The notes under the pieces were generated by a model that saw nothing but the letters and a program-made list of their open reading frames with translations, ran no database searches and had not been told where the DNA came from. Shown piece by piece: positions 1 through 7,241 of a stretch of DNA of 64,000 bases (positions within the stretch are counted from its first letter, which is position 1; the number at the start of each line of letters is the position of its first letter). A program made the position numbers and the translations under genes. Origin of the DNA: CAYUVH01 sp964448135 (lineage in GTDB: Bacteria > Verrucomicrobiota > Verrucomicrobiia > Limisphaerales > UBA8199); NCBI GenBank assembly GCA_964448135.1, contig CAYUVH010000020.1:1-64000 (forward strand). The letters run 5' to 3'.

Positions 1-2618
1 GAGCGGAACGTGACCAGCCCGTACGCGGTCTTCGAAGTTTTCACGAGCGAAACGTTGGCCCCGCCATCAACCGTGTAGATGCCACGGGGCACCTGGGTCG
101 CCGAGGCGCCTTGCACCGAAAAGCCGGCGTTGAGGTTCGTCGCGTAACCCGCCAGCACCAGGACCGAGCCGTCGCCCGCGCGGGTCATCTGGCAATCCGT
201 CGTGGCGTTGCCCACCATCACCAGCGCGCTGCCGCCGTCTTCGGGAATGGCCAGCGTGCTAACGTTGGTGCCGACCAGGTTGAAGGCATCAATGTAAACC
301 GAGTTGCCGTTGGCTGAGAGGGTCTGGATGCCATCGCCGACACGCAGCACCGCAAGATTTCCGCCCATCAGCGCGATGGCGGAATTCGACACCGTCAGCG
401 AGGCGCTGTTGGTCGCGCTGCCAGAGAAGTTGCTGACCTCGAGCGTATAAGTGCCGGAGTCGCCCGTGCTGACGTTCGTCAGGTTAAGCGAACCGGCATT
501 GGGAACCGCCAGCGCGCTGCCGCCATTTTTCCGCCAGACATAAGTGAAAGGCGGCGTGCCGGCAATTCCCGGCGCGAAGGCCACGCGCGTGCCCGCGGCG
601 ACGGTGCGCGAATACATCGGCCAGGTGATGCTCGGCGGGTCCACCACCGTGAGGCTGCCGGCGGAGCTGGTGATGGTCTGGCAACCGCTCACGACCACGA
701 AGTAACTGCCGGTATCGTTGGTGACCAGGTTGTTGATTGTGACGCTGGCGGTGGCTGAGTTGTTGGTGTTGGCGCCATCGGTCAGGGCGTTCGTATGGCT
801 GTTGGAAACGTGATACCATTGGAAGCTCGGCGAACCGCTGGCGGAAACGTTGACCGACAGCGTTACGGAAGCCCCCGCGGCGTTGGTCTGGCTGGCCACG
901 GGCTGCGCAATGAAGAACGGATCATTCACCGTGAGCGTGGCCACGCTGCTGGTGGTCCACGCGCCGAGGTTGTTCGTCACGAGGACGGAATAGCCACCCG
1001 CTGCGTCGAGGCACGTTGCGGCCGCGACCGTGAGCGTGGCGCTTTGATTGCCGGGAAATTTGCTGTTGTCCGTCAACGCCACACCATTCGTCAGCCATTG
1101 GTATTTGAACGGCCCGGTACCGCTGACCGTCACGCTGAACTGCGCATTCGAGCTGTTATTGACGGTGGTGTCGTTCGGTCCCGAGGTTACGGCGGGATCA
1201 ATCACGCTGAGCGCTGCGTTCGAGCTCAGCACCGAAGGTCCGGTGCCGCCGACCGTCACGGCATACTGGCCGACATTGCCTGCGTTGATGTTGTTCACAT
1301 GCAATGTGGCGGAGCTGGCGCCGGTAATCTGGCCGCCGTTCGACAACGGTATGGTGTCCTTGCTCCAAAGATAAGTGAGCGTGCCCGAGCCCGCCGCGCC
1401 CACCGTAAAGGTGGCATTGGCGCCGGGGGCCAGCGTCTGCGAAACCGGCTGGTTGGTGATGATGGGATCCGAAACTGAGACCGTAATGGACGCCGTGCTC
1501 ACGGAGCTACCGTACGGGTTGCTGGTGACCGATAGCGAATAGATGCCGGCCAACGCGGTCGAGGCATTGGTCAGTGTCAGGATTCCCGTGGCCGAACCGG
1601 AAATGCCATGACCGTCTGCGGTGATCGCGACCCCGTTCGATTTCCAGGCAAAGCTGAGCACGCCCGGGCCGGCAGCGCCCGGATCCAATACGAGGCTGGC
1701 TCCGTAATTGACGCTTTGGCTGGCGGCATAGGTGTTGGTGAAACCCGGTGGTCCGCCCGGCGTGACGTTCGACCAGTTGGTGCCGATGCGTATTTCGTCG
1801 GCGAGGAAGGACACCCCCGAATTAGCCTGCGGCGCGACCAGCAGGCTCTGAATGGTGGTGTTGAAAGTCGCGTTGCCGACACTGTTGCTCAACGTGGCCG
1901 CGGGCCGGTTGGCGGCATCGCCCAGGTCGATCGTCGCGCTGTTGAGATCGTTCGGCGACGGGTTTACGACCGCGTAACCGATGACCACGGACGCACTGAC
2001 AAAGACATATTTGACCACCACCATAACGGTGTCGCCAGGACTGAACTCGGTTGCAGAGTAGGTCGCCGGCACCTGGGTTCCGTTGCTGGAGAAATAACCG
2101 CTGGCGATACCCACATTGAACTTGTTGGTGTTGACCGCGCCCGCCCGCACATAAATCCGCGCCGGGATCGTCGTCGGCATCGCGTTCTGATTGGTCGTCG
2201 AGGTATTATTCAGGCAGAAAATGTAATTGCTCCCCACGGCCGCGAGATTCCCCATGTCGAGAACGCGGAACAACACCGAGTAGTAAATAGCGTTGTTCTG
2301 CATGAGGCTGGTGCCCTGCGAGTGATAACGCAGACCCCAGGTGGTGTTCGTCGTATAAAACGCGAGCGAATTGCTCGCCGAGAGCGCAAGCCCGGGATAG
2401 TTCAGGCCCACGTTGGTGACGAGGGTGGGCACGGTTGCGCTGGCGTTGGGATGCAGATAGGTCCACTTGAAACCGCTCGACACGTTCGTGCCCGTGCTGC
2501 CGATGTCAAAAGCATCGGCATAAGCGGTGAAGCCATCGTAGGTGGGCAGCGTGACGGCGGCGCGGGCGAAATTGCCGAATGCGCTGAGCGTAAACAGGAG
2601 TGCAAGGAGTCGTTTCAT
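1..2618 (-). CDS. Secreted multi-Ig-like-domain surface protein, C-terminus beyond the window
   Basis: The reading frame starts at an ATG at 2618 and is open for 872 codons to the window edge, so the C-terminus is missing. Residues 1-20 (MKRLLALLFTLSAFGNFARA) form a signal peptide ending in an A-x-A-like cleavage site. Residues ~21-235 resemble a concanavalin-like or anchor domain, rich in N, S and T. At least five Ig-like repeats of ~85 residues follow, each opening with a motif such as IITNQPVSQTL and closing with a GxYxVxVTN strand and a TLTV end. Ig-repeat proteins of this layout are typical of Verrucomicrobia and are exported; adhesion or carbohydrate contact is only an inference. No catalytic domain is visible in the part present. 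The gene diverges from the response regulator at 3080. Confidence 0.85.
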   Translation of the reverse strand, partial: MKRLLALLFTLSAFGNFARAAVTLPTYDGFTAYADAFDIGSTGTNVSSGFKWTYLHPNASATVPTLVTNVGLNYPGLALSASNSLAFYTTNTTWGLRYHSQGTSLMQNNAIYYSVLFRVLDMGNLAAVGSNYIFCLNNTSTTNQNAMPTTIPARIYVRAGAVNTNKFNVGIASGYFSSNGTQVPATYSATEFSPGDTVMVVVKYVFVSASVVIGYAVVNPSPNDLNSATIDLGDAANRPAATLSNSVGNATFNTTIQSLLVAPQANSGVSFLADEIRIGTNWSNVTPGGPPGFTNTYAASQSVNYGASLVLDPGAAGPGVLSFAWKSNGVAITADGHGISGSATGILTLTNASTALAGIYSLSVTSNPYGSSVSTASITVSVSDPIITNQPVSQTLAPGANATFTVGAAGSGTLTYLWSKDTIPLSNGGQITGASSATLHVNNINAGNVGQYAVTVGGTGPSVLSSNAALSVIDPAVTSGPNDTTVNNSSNAQFSVTVSGTGPFKYQWLTNGVALTDNSKFPGNQSATLTVAAATCLDAAGGYSVLVTNNLGAWTTSSVATLTVNDPFFIAQPVASQTNAAGASVTLSVNVSASGSPSFQWYHVSNSHTNALTDGANTNNSATASVTINNLVTNDTGSYFVVVSGCQTITSSAGSLTVVDPPSITWPMYSRTVAAGTRVAFAPGIAGTPPFTYVWRKNGGSALAVPNAGSLNLTNVSTGDSGTYTLEVSNFSGSATNSASLTVSNSAIALMGGNLAVLRVGDGIQTLSANGNSVYIDAFNLVGTNVSTLAIPEDGGSALVMVGNATTDCQMTRAGDGSVLVLAGYATNLNAGFSVQGASATQVPRGIYTVDGGANVSLVKTSKTAYGLVTFR

Positions 2619-3079
2619 GGGTCGCGGTTGGGGTAGTTGTTCGGTAATTGCCCGGCTTCGAAAATGTCAATTGGCGCGGCAGGAGTACCGGAAGGAAATC
2701 ATTTCACAAAAACAGAAAGCGCGAACTGAATTACAATCCGGACACGTGAAAACCATCGCAATTCCGTTCGGCGCGAGTCCGCGCATCAAAAGGGCCATTG
2801 AAAAAACCTTACGTTCACTATTGCGAGAGTCAAGGGCGGCCACGTAAAAATACGGAAAAAACTGGCGTCGCTTGGCGCATAATCCCGGTCGGGATTTGTA
2901 GGGCCCGCAGGCCGATTTTGCGCCTGATTTTGTGCGACATTGTCACTTTCCCGTTTGCGATTGCCTTCAAAACTCACCCGCGCTACCATCCCGCATTCGA
3001 GCGTTTCGTTAACGACCTCATGAGCAACCTGGCAACGCCTGTCGTGAACCAGCGCTCGCCTTGAACACTCCACCGCACC
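2619..3079. other. Divergent intergenic region, no convincing gene
   Basis: This 461-base spacer separates a leftward surface-protein gene from a rightward response-regulator gene and should hold both promoters. It is more A+T-rich than the flanking genes. An 88-codon frame at 2798-3064 has no recognisable domain and is not called. A perfect inverted repeat (AATCCCG-GT-CGGGATT) sits at 2881-2896 and could be a small hairpin or operator. Confidence 0.6.
2881..2896. repeat. Perfect inverted repeat in divergent spacer
   Basis: The sequence AATCCCGGTCGGGATT has two 7-base arms around a GT centre. It lies ~180 bases upstream of the response regulator at 3080. It could be a dimeric-protein binding site or a short hairpin; nothing in the sequence decides between them. 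Confidence 0.4.
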
Positions 3080-3769
3080 GTGGCCCAACCAAAACCATCC
3101 AACTTCAAAGGAGATAAAAAGACCCGGATCCTCCTGGTGGATGACCACGCCGTGGTGCGCTACGGCCTCGCGCAATTGATCAACCGCGAAAGCGACCTGA
3201 TCGTGTGCGGCGAGGAGGAAGACGCCGGCAACGCGCTCGCCGCCATTGGAAAACTCTCCCCCGACCTGGTGGTGGCGGACATTTCCCTCAAGGAAAGCAG
3301 CGGCCTGGAGCTGATGCGAAACATCAAGGCGCAGTACAAGGGCCTGCCCGTCCTCGTCGTGAGCGCTCATGACGAAAACATTTACGCCGAAATCGCCTTC
3401 CGCGCCGGCGCGCTCGGTTACTTGATGAAGTCCCACTCCCTCGAACGCGTCGTGCCGGCCATCCGGCGCGTGCTCGAAGGCGCCATCTACGTCAGCGACA
3501 GCCTCGCTGCCCGCATGCTGGAGCAGCAGGTTCGCGGCAATCGGGACATGCGCGAGTCTCCGGTGGCCACCTTGAGCGACCGCGAGATGGAGGTCTTCCA
3601 GCTCATCGGCCAGTGGAAAAAGACCAAGGAAATCGCCAGTTCGCTGCACCTCAGCGTGAAGACGATTGAATACTACCGCGAGCAGATCAAGCGGAAGCTC
3701 AACGTCACCACCGCCGGCGAACTCACCCAGTACGCCACCTCCTGGGTCGAACGCAAAGACCCGACCTGA
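3080..3769 (+). CDS. LuxR/FixJ-family response regulator
   Basis: A 229-residue two-domain regulator. The receiver domain spans ~16-130, with the acidic pair D21-D22 in ILLVDDH, the phospho-acceptor Asp at 67 (VVADIS) and the conserved Lys in GYLMKS. A LuxR-type helix-turn-helix occupies ~165-222 (LSDREMEVFQLI, then KTIEYYREQIKRKL). It should bind DNA when phosphorylated. The start is GTG: an in-frame TGA lies 18 bases upstream and no good ribosome site is visible. No histidine kinase is adjacent; a second regulator of the same family follows at 3963. Cognate kinase and targets cannot be read from the sequence. Confidence 0.92.
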   Translation: MAQPKPSNFKGDKKTRILLVDDHAVVRYGLAQLINRESDLIVCGEEEDAGNALAAIGKLSPDLVVADISLKESSGLELMRNIKAQYKGLPVLVVSAHDENIYAEIAFRAGALGYLMKSHSLERVVPAIRRVLEGAIYVSDSLAARMLEQQVRGNRDMRESPVATLSDREMEVFQLIGQWKKTKEIASSLHLSVKTIEYYREQIKRKLNVTTAGELTQYATSWVERKDPT

Positions 3770-3962
3770 ACCTCCACCCCGGGGAACGCCCGGGGTACCA
3801 TTCAGACTTCGACCGGGCCAAAGTCCCTCCCTCTCCCGGTTGTTCACGTAAGTGGTTGGGATTACTCTGACGTCAAGAAAGATGCCTTCGGCAGCTACGA
3901 CACTAGAGGGGACGAACCGCGCCACGCTCCGCCAAACGCGGTCCATCCAAAACAGAAAAAAT

Positions 3963-4742
3963 ATGGGATTCTCAGTCGCATCAGTGCCCTTCACGGGCCT
4001 ACCGGCTCCGGCCGGCAATACTACCACCGGGACCGCCCCGGCGGAAAGCGTCGCCACCGCCCGCAAGGCCCCTGCCCTGCGGCTACTGCTCGTGGATGAC
4101 CATCCGGTCGTCCGCAAAGGCATTGCCCTTTGCCTCAGCAACCGCCCGGAACTGGAAATCGTCGGCGAGGCCGGCGACGGCCAGGCGGCGGTTCGCAAGG
4201 CCCGGGAACTCCAGCCCGATGTCGTGCTCATGGACATCGAGATGCCCCAGATGAGCGGGCTCACGGCCACCGAGATCTTGCGCAAAGACCTGCCCCAGCT
4301 CAAAATCATCATCCTTTCCGGCTTCAACCAGACCGAGCACGTATTGCGCATTGTGCAGTCAGGTGCACATGGTTACGTCCTCAAAGACGCCCCCCTCGAC
4401 CAACTCCTCTCCGCCATCAGCGCCGTTCGGAATGGCGAATCCTATTTCAGCCCCGAAGTGGCCCGCGTGGCGCTCAATCAATTTGTCCGCGGCTGCCAAT
4501 CCGGACCCAGTGCGAGCACTTTGACCCATCGCGAGCGGGAAGTGCTCATCCAGATCGCCGAAGGTCTCAGCAACAAGCAAATTGCCAGCCTGCTGGGCGT
4601 GGGCGTGCGCACGGTGGAAACCCATCGCGAGCGCATCATGCGCAAGCTGGGCATCCACAGCGTGGCGGGCCTCACCCGCTTCGCGCTGGCCAACGGACTC
4701 TCCAGCCTGCGGGACGCCACCGTCCCCAGCCCGGCTTACTAA
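3963..4742 (+). CDS. LuxR/NarL-family response regulator with extended N-terminus
   Basis: From the ATG at 3963 this is a 259-residue regulator. A Pro/Ala/Thr-rich segment of ~38 residues precedes the receiver domain (acidic pair D45-D46 in LLLVDDH; phospho-Asp 91 in VVLMDIEMPQ; Lys in GYVLKD). A C-terminal LuxR helix-turn-helix follows (LTHREREVLIQIAEGLSNKQ, RTVETHRERIMRKL). The frame stays open upstream to a GTG at 3852, but that extra stretch is Arg/Thr-rich and looks non-native, so the later ATG is preferred. It is the second of two tandem regulators with no kinase beside them, so both probably answer to distant kinases. Confidence 0.9.
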   Translation: MGFSVASVPFTGLPAPAGNTTTGTAPAESVATARKAPALRLLLVDDHPVVRKGIALCLSNRPELEIVGEAGDGQAAVRKARELQPDVVLMDIEMPQMSGLTATEILRKDLPQLKIIILSGFNQTEHVLRIVQSGAHGYVLKDAPLDQLLSAISAVRNGESYFSPEVARVALNQFVRGCQSGPSASTLTHREREVLIQIAEGLSNKQIASLLGVGVRTVETHRERIMRKLGIHSVAGLTRFALANGLSSLRDATVPSPAY

Positions 4743-4772
4743 GGGCGTCGCGTGGGGGAGGCAATTCCTGCT

Positions 4773-5102
4773 ATGCGGTCCCCGTTTCGCGCGCGCAAAC
4801 TACAGGTACAGGTCGCGTTTGGCATTGCGGTTTCCCTCGCGCCGCTCTGGTCATTTGTCGGCGGATTTGTGAGCCGGCCGGATGCGCGCGGCATGGCTGA
4901 CGGGCCAGAAGGCCGCTGGTACTGGCCCCTGGCTTTCGCCTTTATGCTGGCCGGCTTGCTGGGCTGCGCCGCGACGCCGCTTTGGTACCCGCAAAACCTC
5001 GAACGAAAAATCATCTTTACCATCCTCGGCATCTTCGCGTTCATGGCCGCCTGGGTCCTGGGCATGATGATGGTGGGTTCGATCTGGCAATTTGTGGACT
5101 GA
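4773..5102 (+). CDS. Small integral membrane protein of unknown function
   Basis: A ~109-residue hydrophobic protein with about three predicted membrane segments: VAFGIAVSLAPLWSFVGGFV, WPLAFAFMLAGLLGCAA and ILGIFAFMAAWVLGMMMVGS. The ATG at 4773 is preferred over a GTG at 4752 because a purine-rich GGGGGAGG lies ~12 bases before it. It follows the response regulator by 30 bases and may be co-transcribed. I do not recognise a family; the charged loop between segments one and two (RPDARGMADGPEGR) is the only distinctive part. Confidence 0.7.
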   Translation: MRSPFRARKLQVQVAFGIAVSLAPLWSFVGGFVSRPDARGMADGPEGRWYWPLAFAFMLAGLLGCAATPLWYPQNLERKIIFTILGIFAFMAAWVLGMMMVGSIWQFVD

Positions 5103-5180
5103 AGCCCGGCATCGCTGAGCGCAGGCTTCAAACTCAGCCGCTTCTCGGTTTTGCAAACCGGTGCCGCCGCGCAATTTGCT

Positions 5181-5198
5181 CTGTTACAATTCTGTGAC
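5181..5198 (+). promoter_or_regulatory. PHO-box-like site upstream of the phosphate uptake operon
   Basis: Two 7-base direct repeats, CTGTTAC and CTGTGAC, are separated by AATT. This is the 7-4-7 layout of the Escherichia coli PHO box bound by PhoB, matching its consensus at about 14 of 18 positions. It ends 53 bases before the DUF47 start. A GATTAT six bases further on (5204-5209) could be a -10 element. The gene context (phosphate transporter) supports the reading; binding by a PhoB homologue is an inference. Confidence 0.55.
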
Positions 5199-5251
5199 AA
5201 ACCGATTATTTGCGTGCGCGTTTGCCCCGATTGTGAGAGCACTGGGGCGAT

Positions 5252-5881
5252 ATGTTTTCACTCCAAAGGCTGCTCGGAAAGGAAGACAAGTTTTTCACTC
5301 TTCTGGAGGCCAGCGCGAAAGAAGCGCACTCCAGCGCGCAGGCGTTGCTGAAGCTGAGCAAATCGCTTGACCAGCCCGCCGTCCTGGACGAGTTCATGCG
5401 CTCGCGCAGCAAGGACAAGGAGATCACCCGGGAGATCACCTCGGCGATTTACACCACTTTCGTAACGGCGCTGGAGCGGGAGGACATCCAGACGCTCTCC
5501 ACCGCGCTCTATAAGATTCCCAAGATCATCCAGAAGTTCTCCGAGCGCGCCCGGCTCTCGCCACAACTGCTGCACGGCGTGGACTTCTCCACGCAAATCG
5601 GGCTGCTGGAAATGGCCGCCTCGGTCGTGCTCGAAATGGTGCAGTCACTCCGCGCGGGCATGGACCTCGAAAAAATCAAGGACCTCAATGACCGCCTCCA
5701 AAATCTGGAAGGCGAAGCCGACAAGAAAATGATGAAGCTTTACGAGGACCTTTTCAGCGGCAAATACCAGGCGTTGCAGGTCGTGGCCGTCAAAGATCTT
5801 TATGAATTGCTCGAGCGCGGAGTGGATCGCTGCCGTGACGCGGGCAATGTGATTGCGAATATCGTCCTGAAGAACTCGTAA
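5252..5881 (+). CDS. DUF47 / PhoU-like phosphate transport accessory protein
   Basis: A 209-residue, almost wholly alpha-helical cytoplasmic protein of the DUF47 (YkaA, PhoU-related) family, which is usually encoded directly upstream of PiT phosphate transporters. Family features seen are the N-terminal LLGKEDKFFTLLEASAKEAH segment, the DKEITREITSAIYTTFVT helix (residues ~50-67) with the acidic/His positions used for metal binding in PhoU relatives, and the C-terminal DLYELLERGVDRCRDAGNVI helix. It ends five bases before the transporter gene, so the two are one operon. It probably regulates transporter activity or links it to phosphate sensing. A PHO-box-like site lies upstream. Confidence 0.92.
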   Translation: MFSLQRLLGKEDKFFTLLEASAKEAHSSAQALLKLSKSLDQPAVLDEFMRSRSKDKEITREITSAIYTTFVTALEREDIQTLSTALYKIPKIIQKFSERARLSPQLLHGVDFSTQIGLLEMAASVVLEMVQSLRAGMDLEKIKDLNDRLQNLEGEADKKMMKLYEDLFSGKYQALQVVAVKDLYELLERGVDRCRDAGNVIANIVLKNS

Positions 5882-5886
5882 AGGCC

Positions 5887-6981
5887 ATGGGGCTGCTTCT
5901 CACCGTCATCCTGGTGGCCCTGGCCTTTGAGTATATCAATGGCTTCCACGACACCGCGAATTCCATCGCGACGGTCGTCTCCACCAAAGTCCTGACCCCG
6001 CGCCAGGCGGTCATTCTCGCGGCGTGCACCAATCTGTTCGGCGCGCTCATGGGGACGGGTGTGGCGCAGACGATTTCCTCCGGGTTGGTGGACGCCAAAC
6101 TGGTCTCGATGGATTCGCAGGTAATCATTTGTGCGCTGGCCGGCGCGATCATCTGGAATCTGGTCACGTGGTGGTTCGGCTTGCCGTCCAGCTCCAGTCA
6201 TGCGCTGATCGGCGGTCTGTGCGGCGCCGCGCTCGCGGCCTCGAACAACAATTGGGACGTCATCATCTGGTCCCAGCCGAACGCGGAACACTGGTACAAG
6301 GGCAAGGGACTGCTGTGGAAAGTGGTCGTGCCCATGATTACCTCGCCGCTCGCCGGCCTGATACTGGGCTTTCTGCTGATGGGCTTCCTCTACCTGATCC
6401 TGCGCAACGCCCGCCCGACGAAAGTGAACCGATTCTTCGGCGTCGCTCAAATCTTCAGCGCCGGCGGCATGGGCATCATGCACGGCACGAATGACGCGCA
6501 AAAAACCATGGGCATTATCGCGCTGACCCTGCTCGCGGCGACGCAGGCGGGCAAACTCGAAGGCCTCCCCGCCTGGCTGTCCTTCCTGCATACGCCGCAA
6601 CCCACAGGCAACGAGCCCTTCAAGATCGCCATGTGGATCAAGATCACGTGCGCGCTCGTGATGGCGGCCGGCACCGCTGTTGGCGGCTGGCGCATCATCA
6701 AGACCCTTGGCCACAAGATGGTAAAGCTTCACCCCATCAACGGCTTCGCCGCGGAGGCCAGTTCCGCGCTCGTGATCGGCGCCGCCACGTCGCTGGGGAT
6801 TCCGGTCTCCACCACTCACAACATTTCGGCCGCGATCATGGGCGTGGGCGCCGCCCGCCGGTTTAGCGCGATCAAGTGGACGGTCGTGGAACGAATGGTC
6901 TGGGCGTGGATTTGCACGATCCCGGTTGCCGCGGGTCTGGCCTACGGTTTCGTGCGCCTTTTGAAGGTGTTGGGAGTATAA
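5887..6981 (+). CDS. pit: Inorganic phosphate transporter, PiT family
   Basis: A 364-residue polytopic inner-membrane protein with the two inverted PiT signature repeats: GFHDTANSIATVVSTKVL near residues 19-36 and MHGTNDAQKTMGIIALTL near 198-215. It has about ten hydrophobic segments and a central cytoplasmic loop. PiT carriers import phosphate, usually as a metal-phosphate complex driven by protons (sodium in some). The start ATG lies five bases after the DUF47 gene, indicating translational linkage. Length is typical of the short bacterial PiT form. A palindromic repeat begins ~10 bases after its stop. Confidence 0.95.
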   Translation: MGLLLTVILVALAFEYINGFHDTANSIATVVSTKVLTPRQAVILAACTNLFGALMGTGVAQTISSGLVDAKLVSMDSQVIICALAGAIIWNLVTWWFGLPSSSSHALIGGLCGAALAASNNNWDVIIWSQPNAEHWYKGKGLLWKVVVPMITSPLAGLILGFLLMGFLYLILRNARPTKVNRFFGVAQIFSAGGMGIMHGTNDAQKTMGIIALTLLAATQAGKLEGLPAWLSFLHTPQPTGNEPFKIAMWIKITCALVMAAGTAVGGWRIIKTLGHKMVKLHPINGFAAEASSALVIGAATSLGIPVSTTHNISAAIMGVGAARRFSAIKWTVVERMVWAWICTIPVAAGLAYGFVRLLKVLGV

Positions 6982-7071
6982 TCTCCGCCGTATCAGCTGA
7001 GATAACGAGGCTCCATATTTCCGATAGCGTCGAGGCTTTCGATCAGATGGAGCCTCGTCACTTTCCAAGAT
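6982..7071. repeat. Long palindromic intergenic element, copy A (diverged)
   Basis: Left arm ~6993-7016 (core GATAACGAGGCTCCAT) and right arm ~7045-7068 (core AGATGGAGCCTCGTCAC) pair around a ~28-base spacer. The inner arms match copies at 12985-13069 and 36214-36298; the outer arms have decayed. It starts ~10 bases after the transporter stop, between convergent genes, and would fold as a long hairpin in RNA. Confidence 0.75.
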
Positions 7072-7241
7072 ACAGAGATTGCGTGCGCGCGGTAACTCAA
7101 TACCGTTGAGGATATTGAGCGAAAAGCGGCAGAGGACTGCCGCACTCCAAAACCTGGCGGACTTCGGACAGCCTTTGTGCGTGCGGGGCCGTATCCTAAT
7201 CCACCAAGCGCACGCGATTGAGAAGCTCGGCTGCTACGAAT
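7072..7241. other. Intergenic hairpins and a solo repeat fragment between convergent genes
   Basis: This spacer holds an inverted repeat CTCAATA/TATTGAG (7096-7119), a tight hairpin GCGGCAG-AGGA-CTGCCGC (7126-7143), and at 7226-7240 the isolated arm end CTCGGCTGCTACGAA of the long palindromic element. No coding frame is credible. It probably ends transcription from both sides and looks like a landing place for repeats. Confidence 0.55.

Noticed and set aside
2798..3064. An 88-codon plus-strand frame in the divergent spacer
   Set aside because: No domain, no ribosome site, and it would occupy the promoter region of the response regulator.
2786..4351. A 521-codon minus-strand frame across both response regulators
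   Set aside because: It lies opposite two clear regulators and has His/Gly/Val-rich sequence typical of antisense frames.
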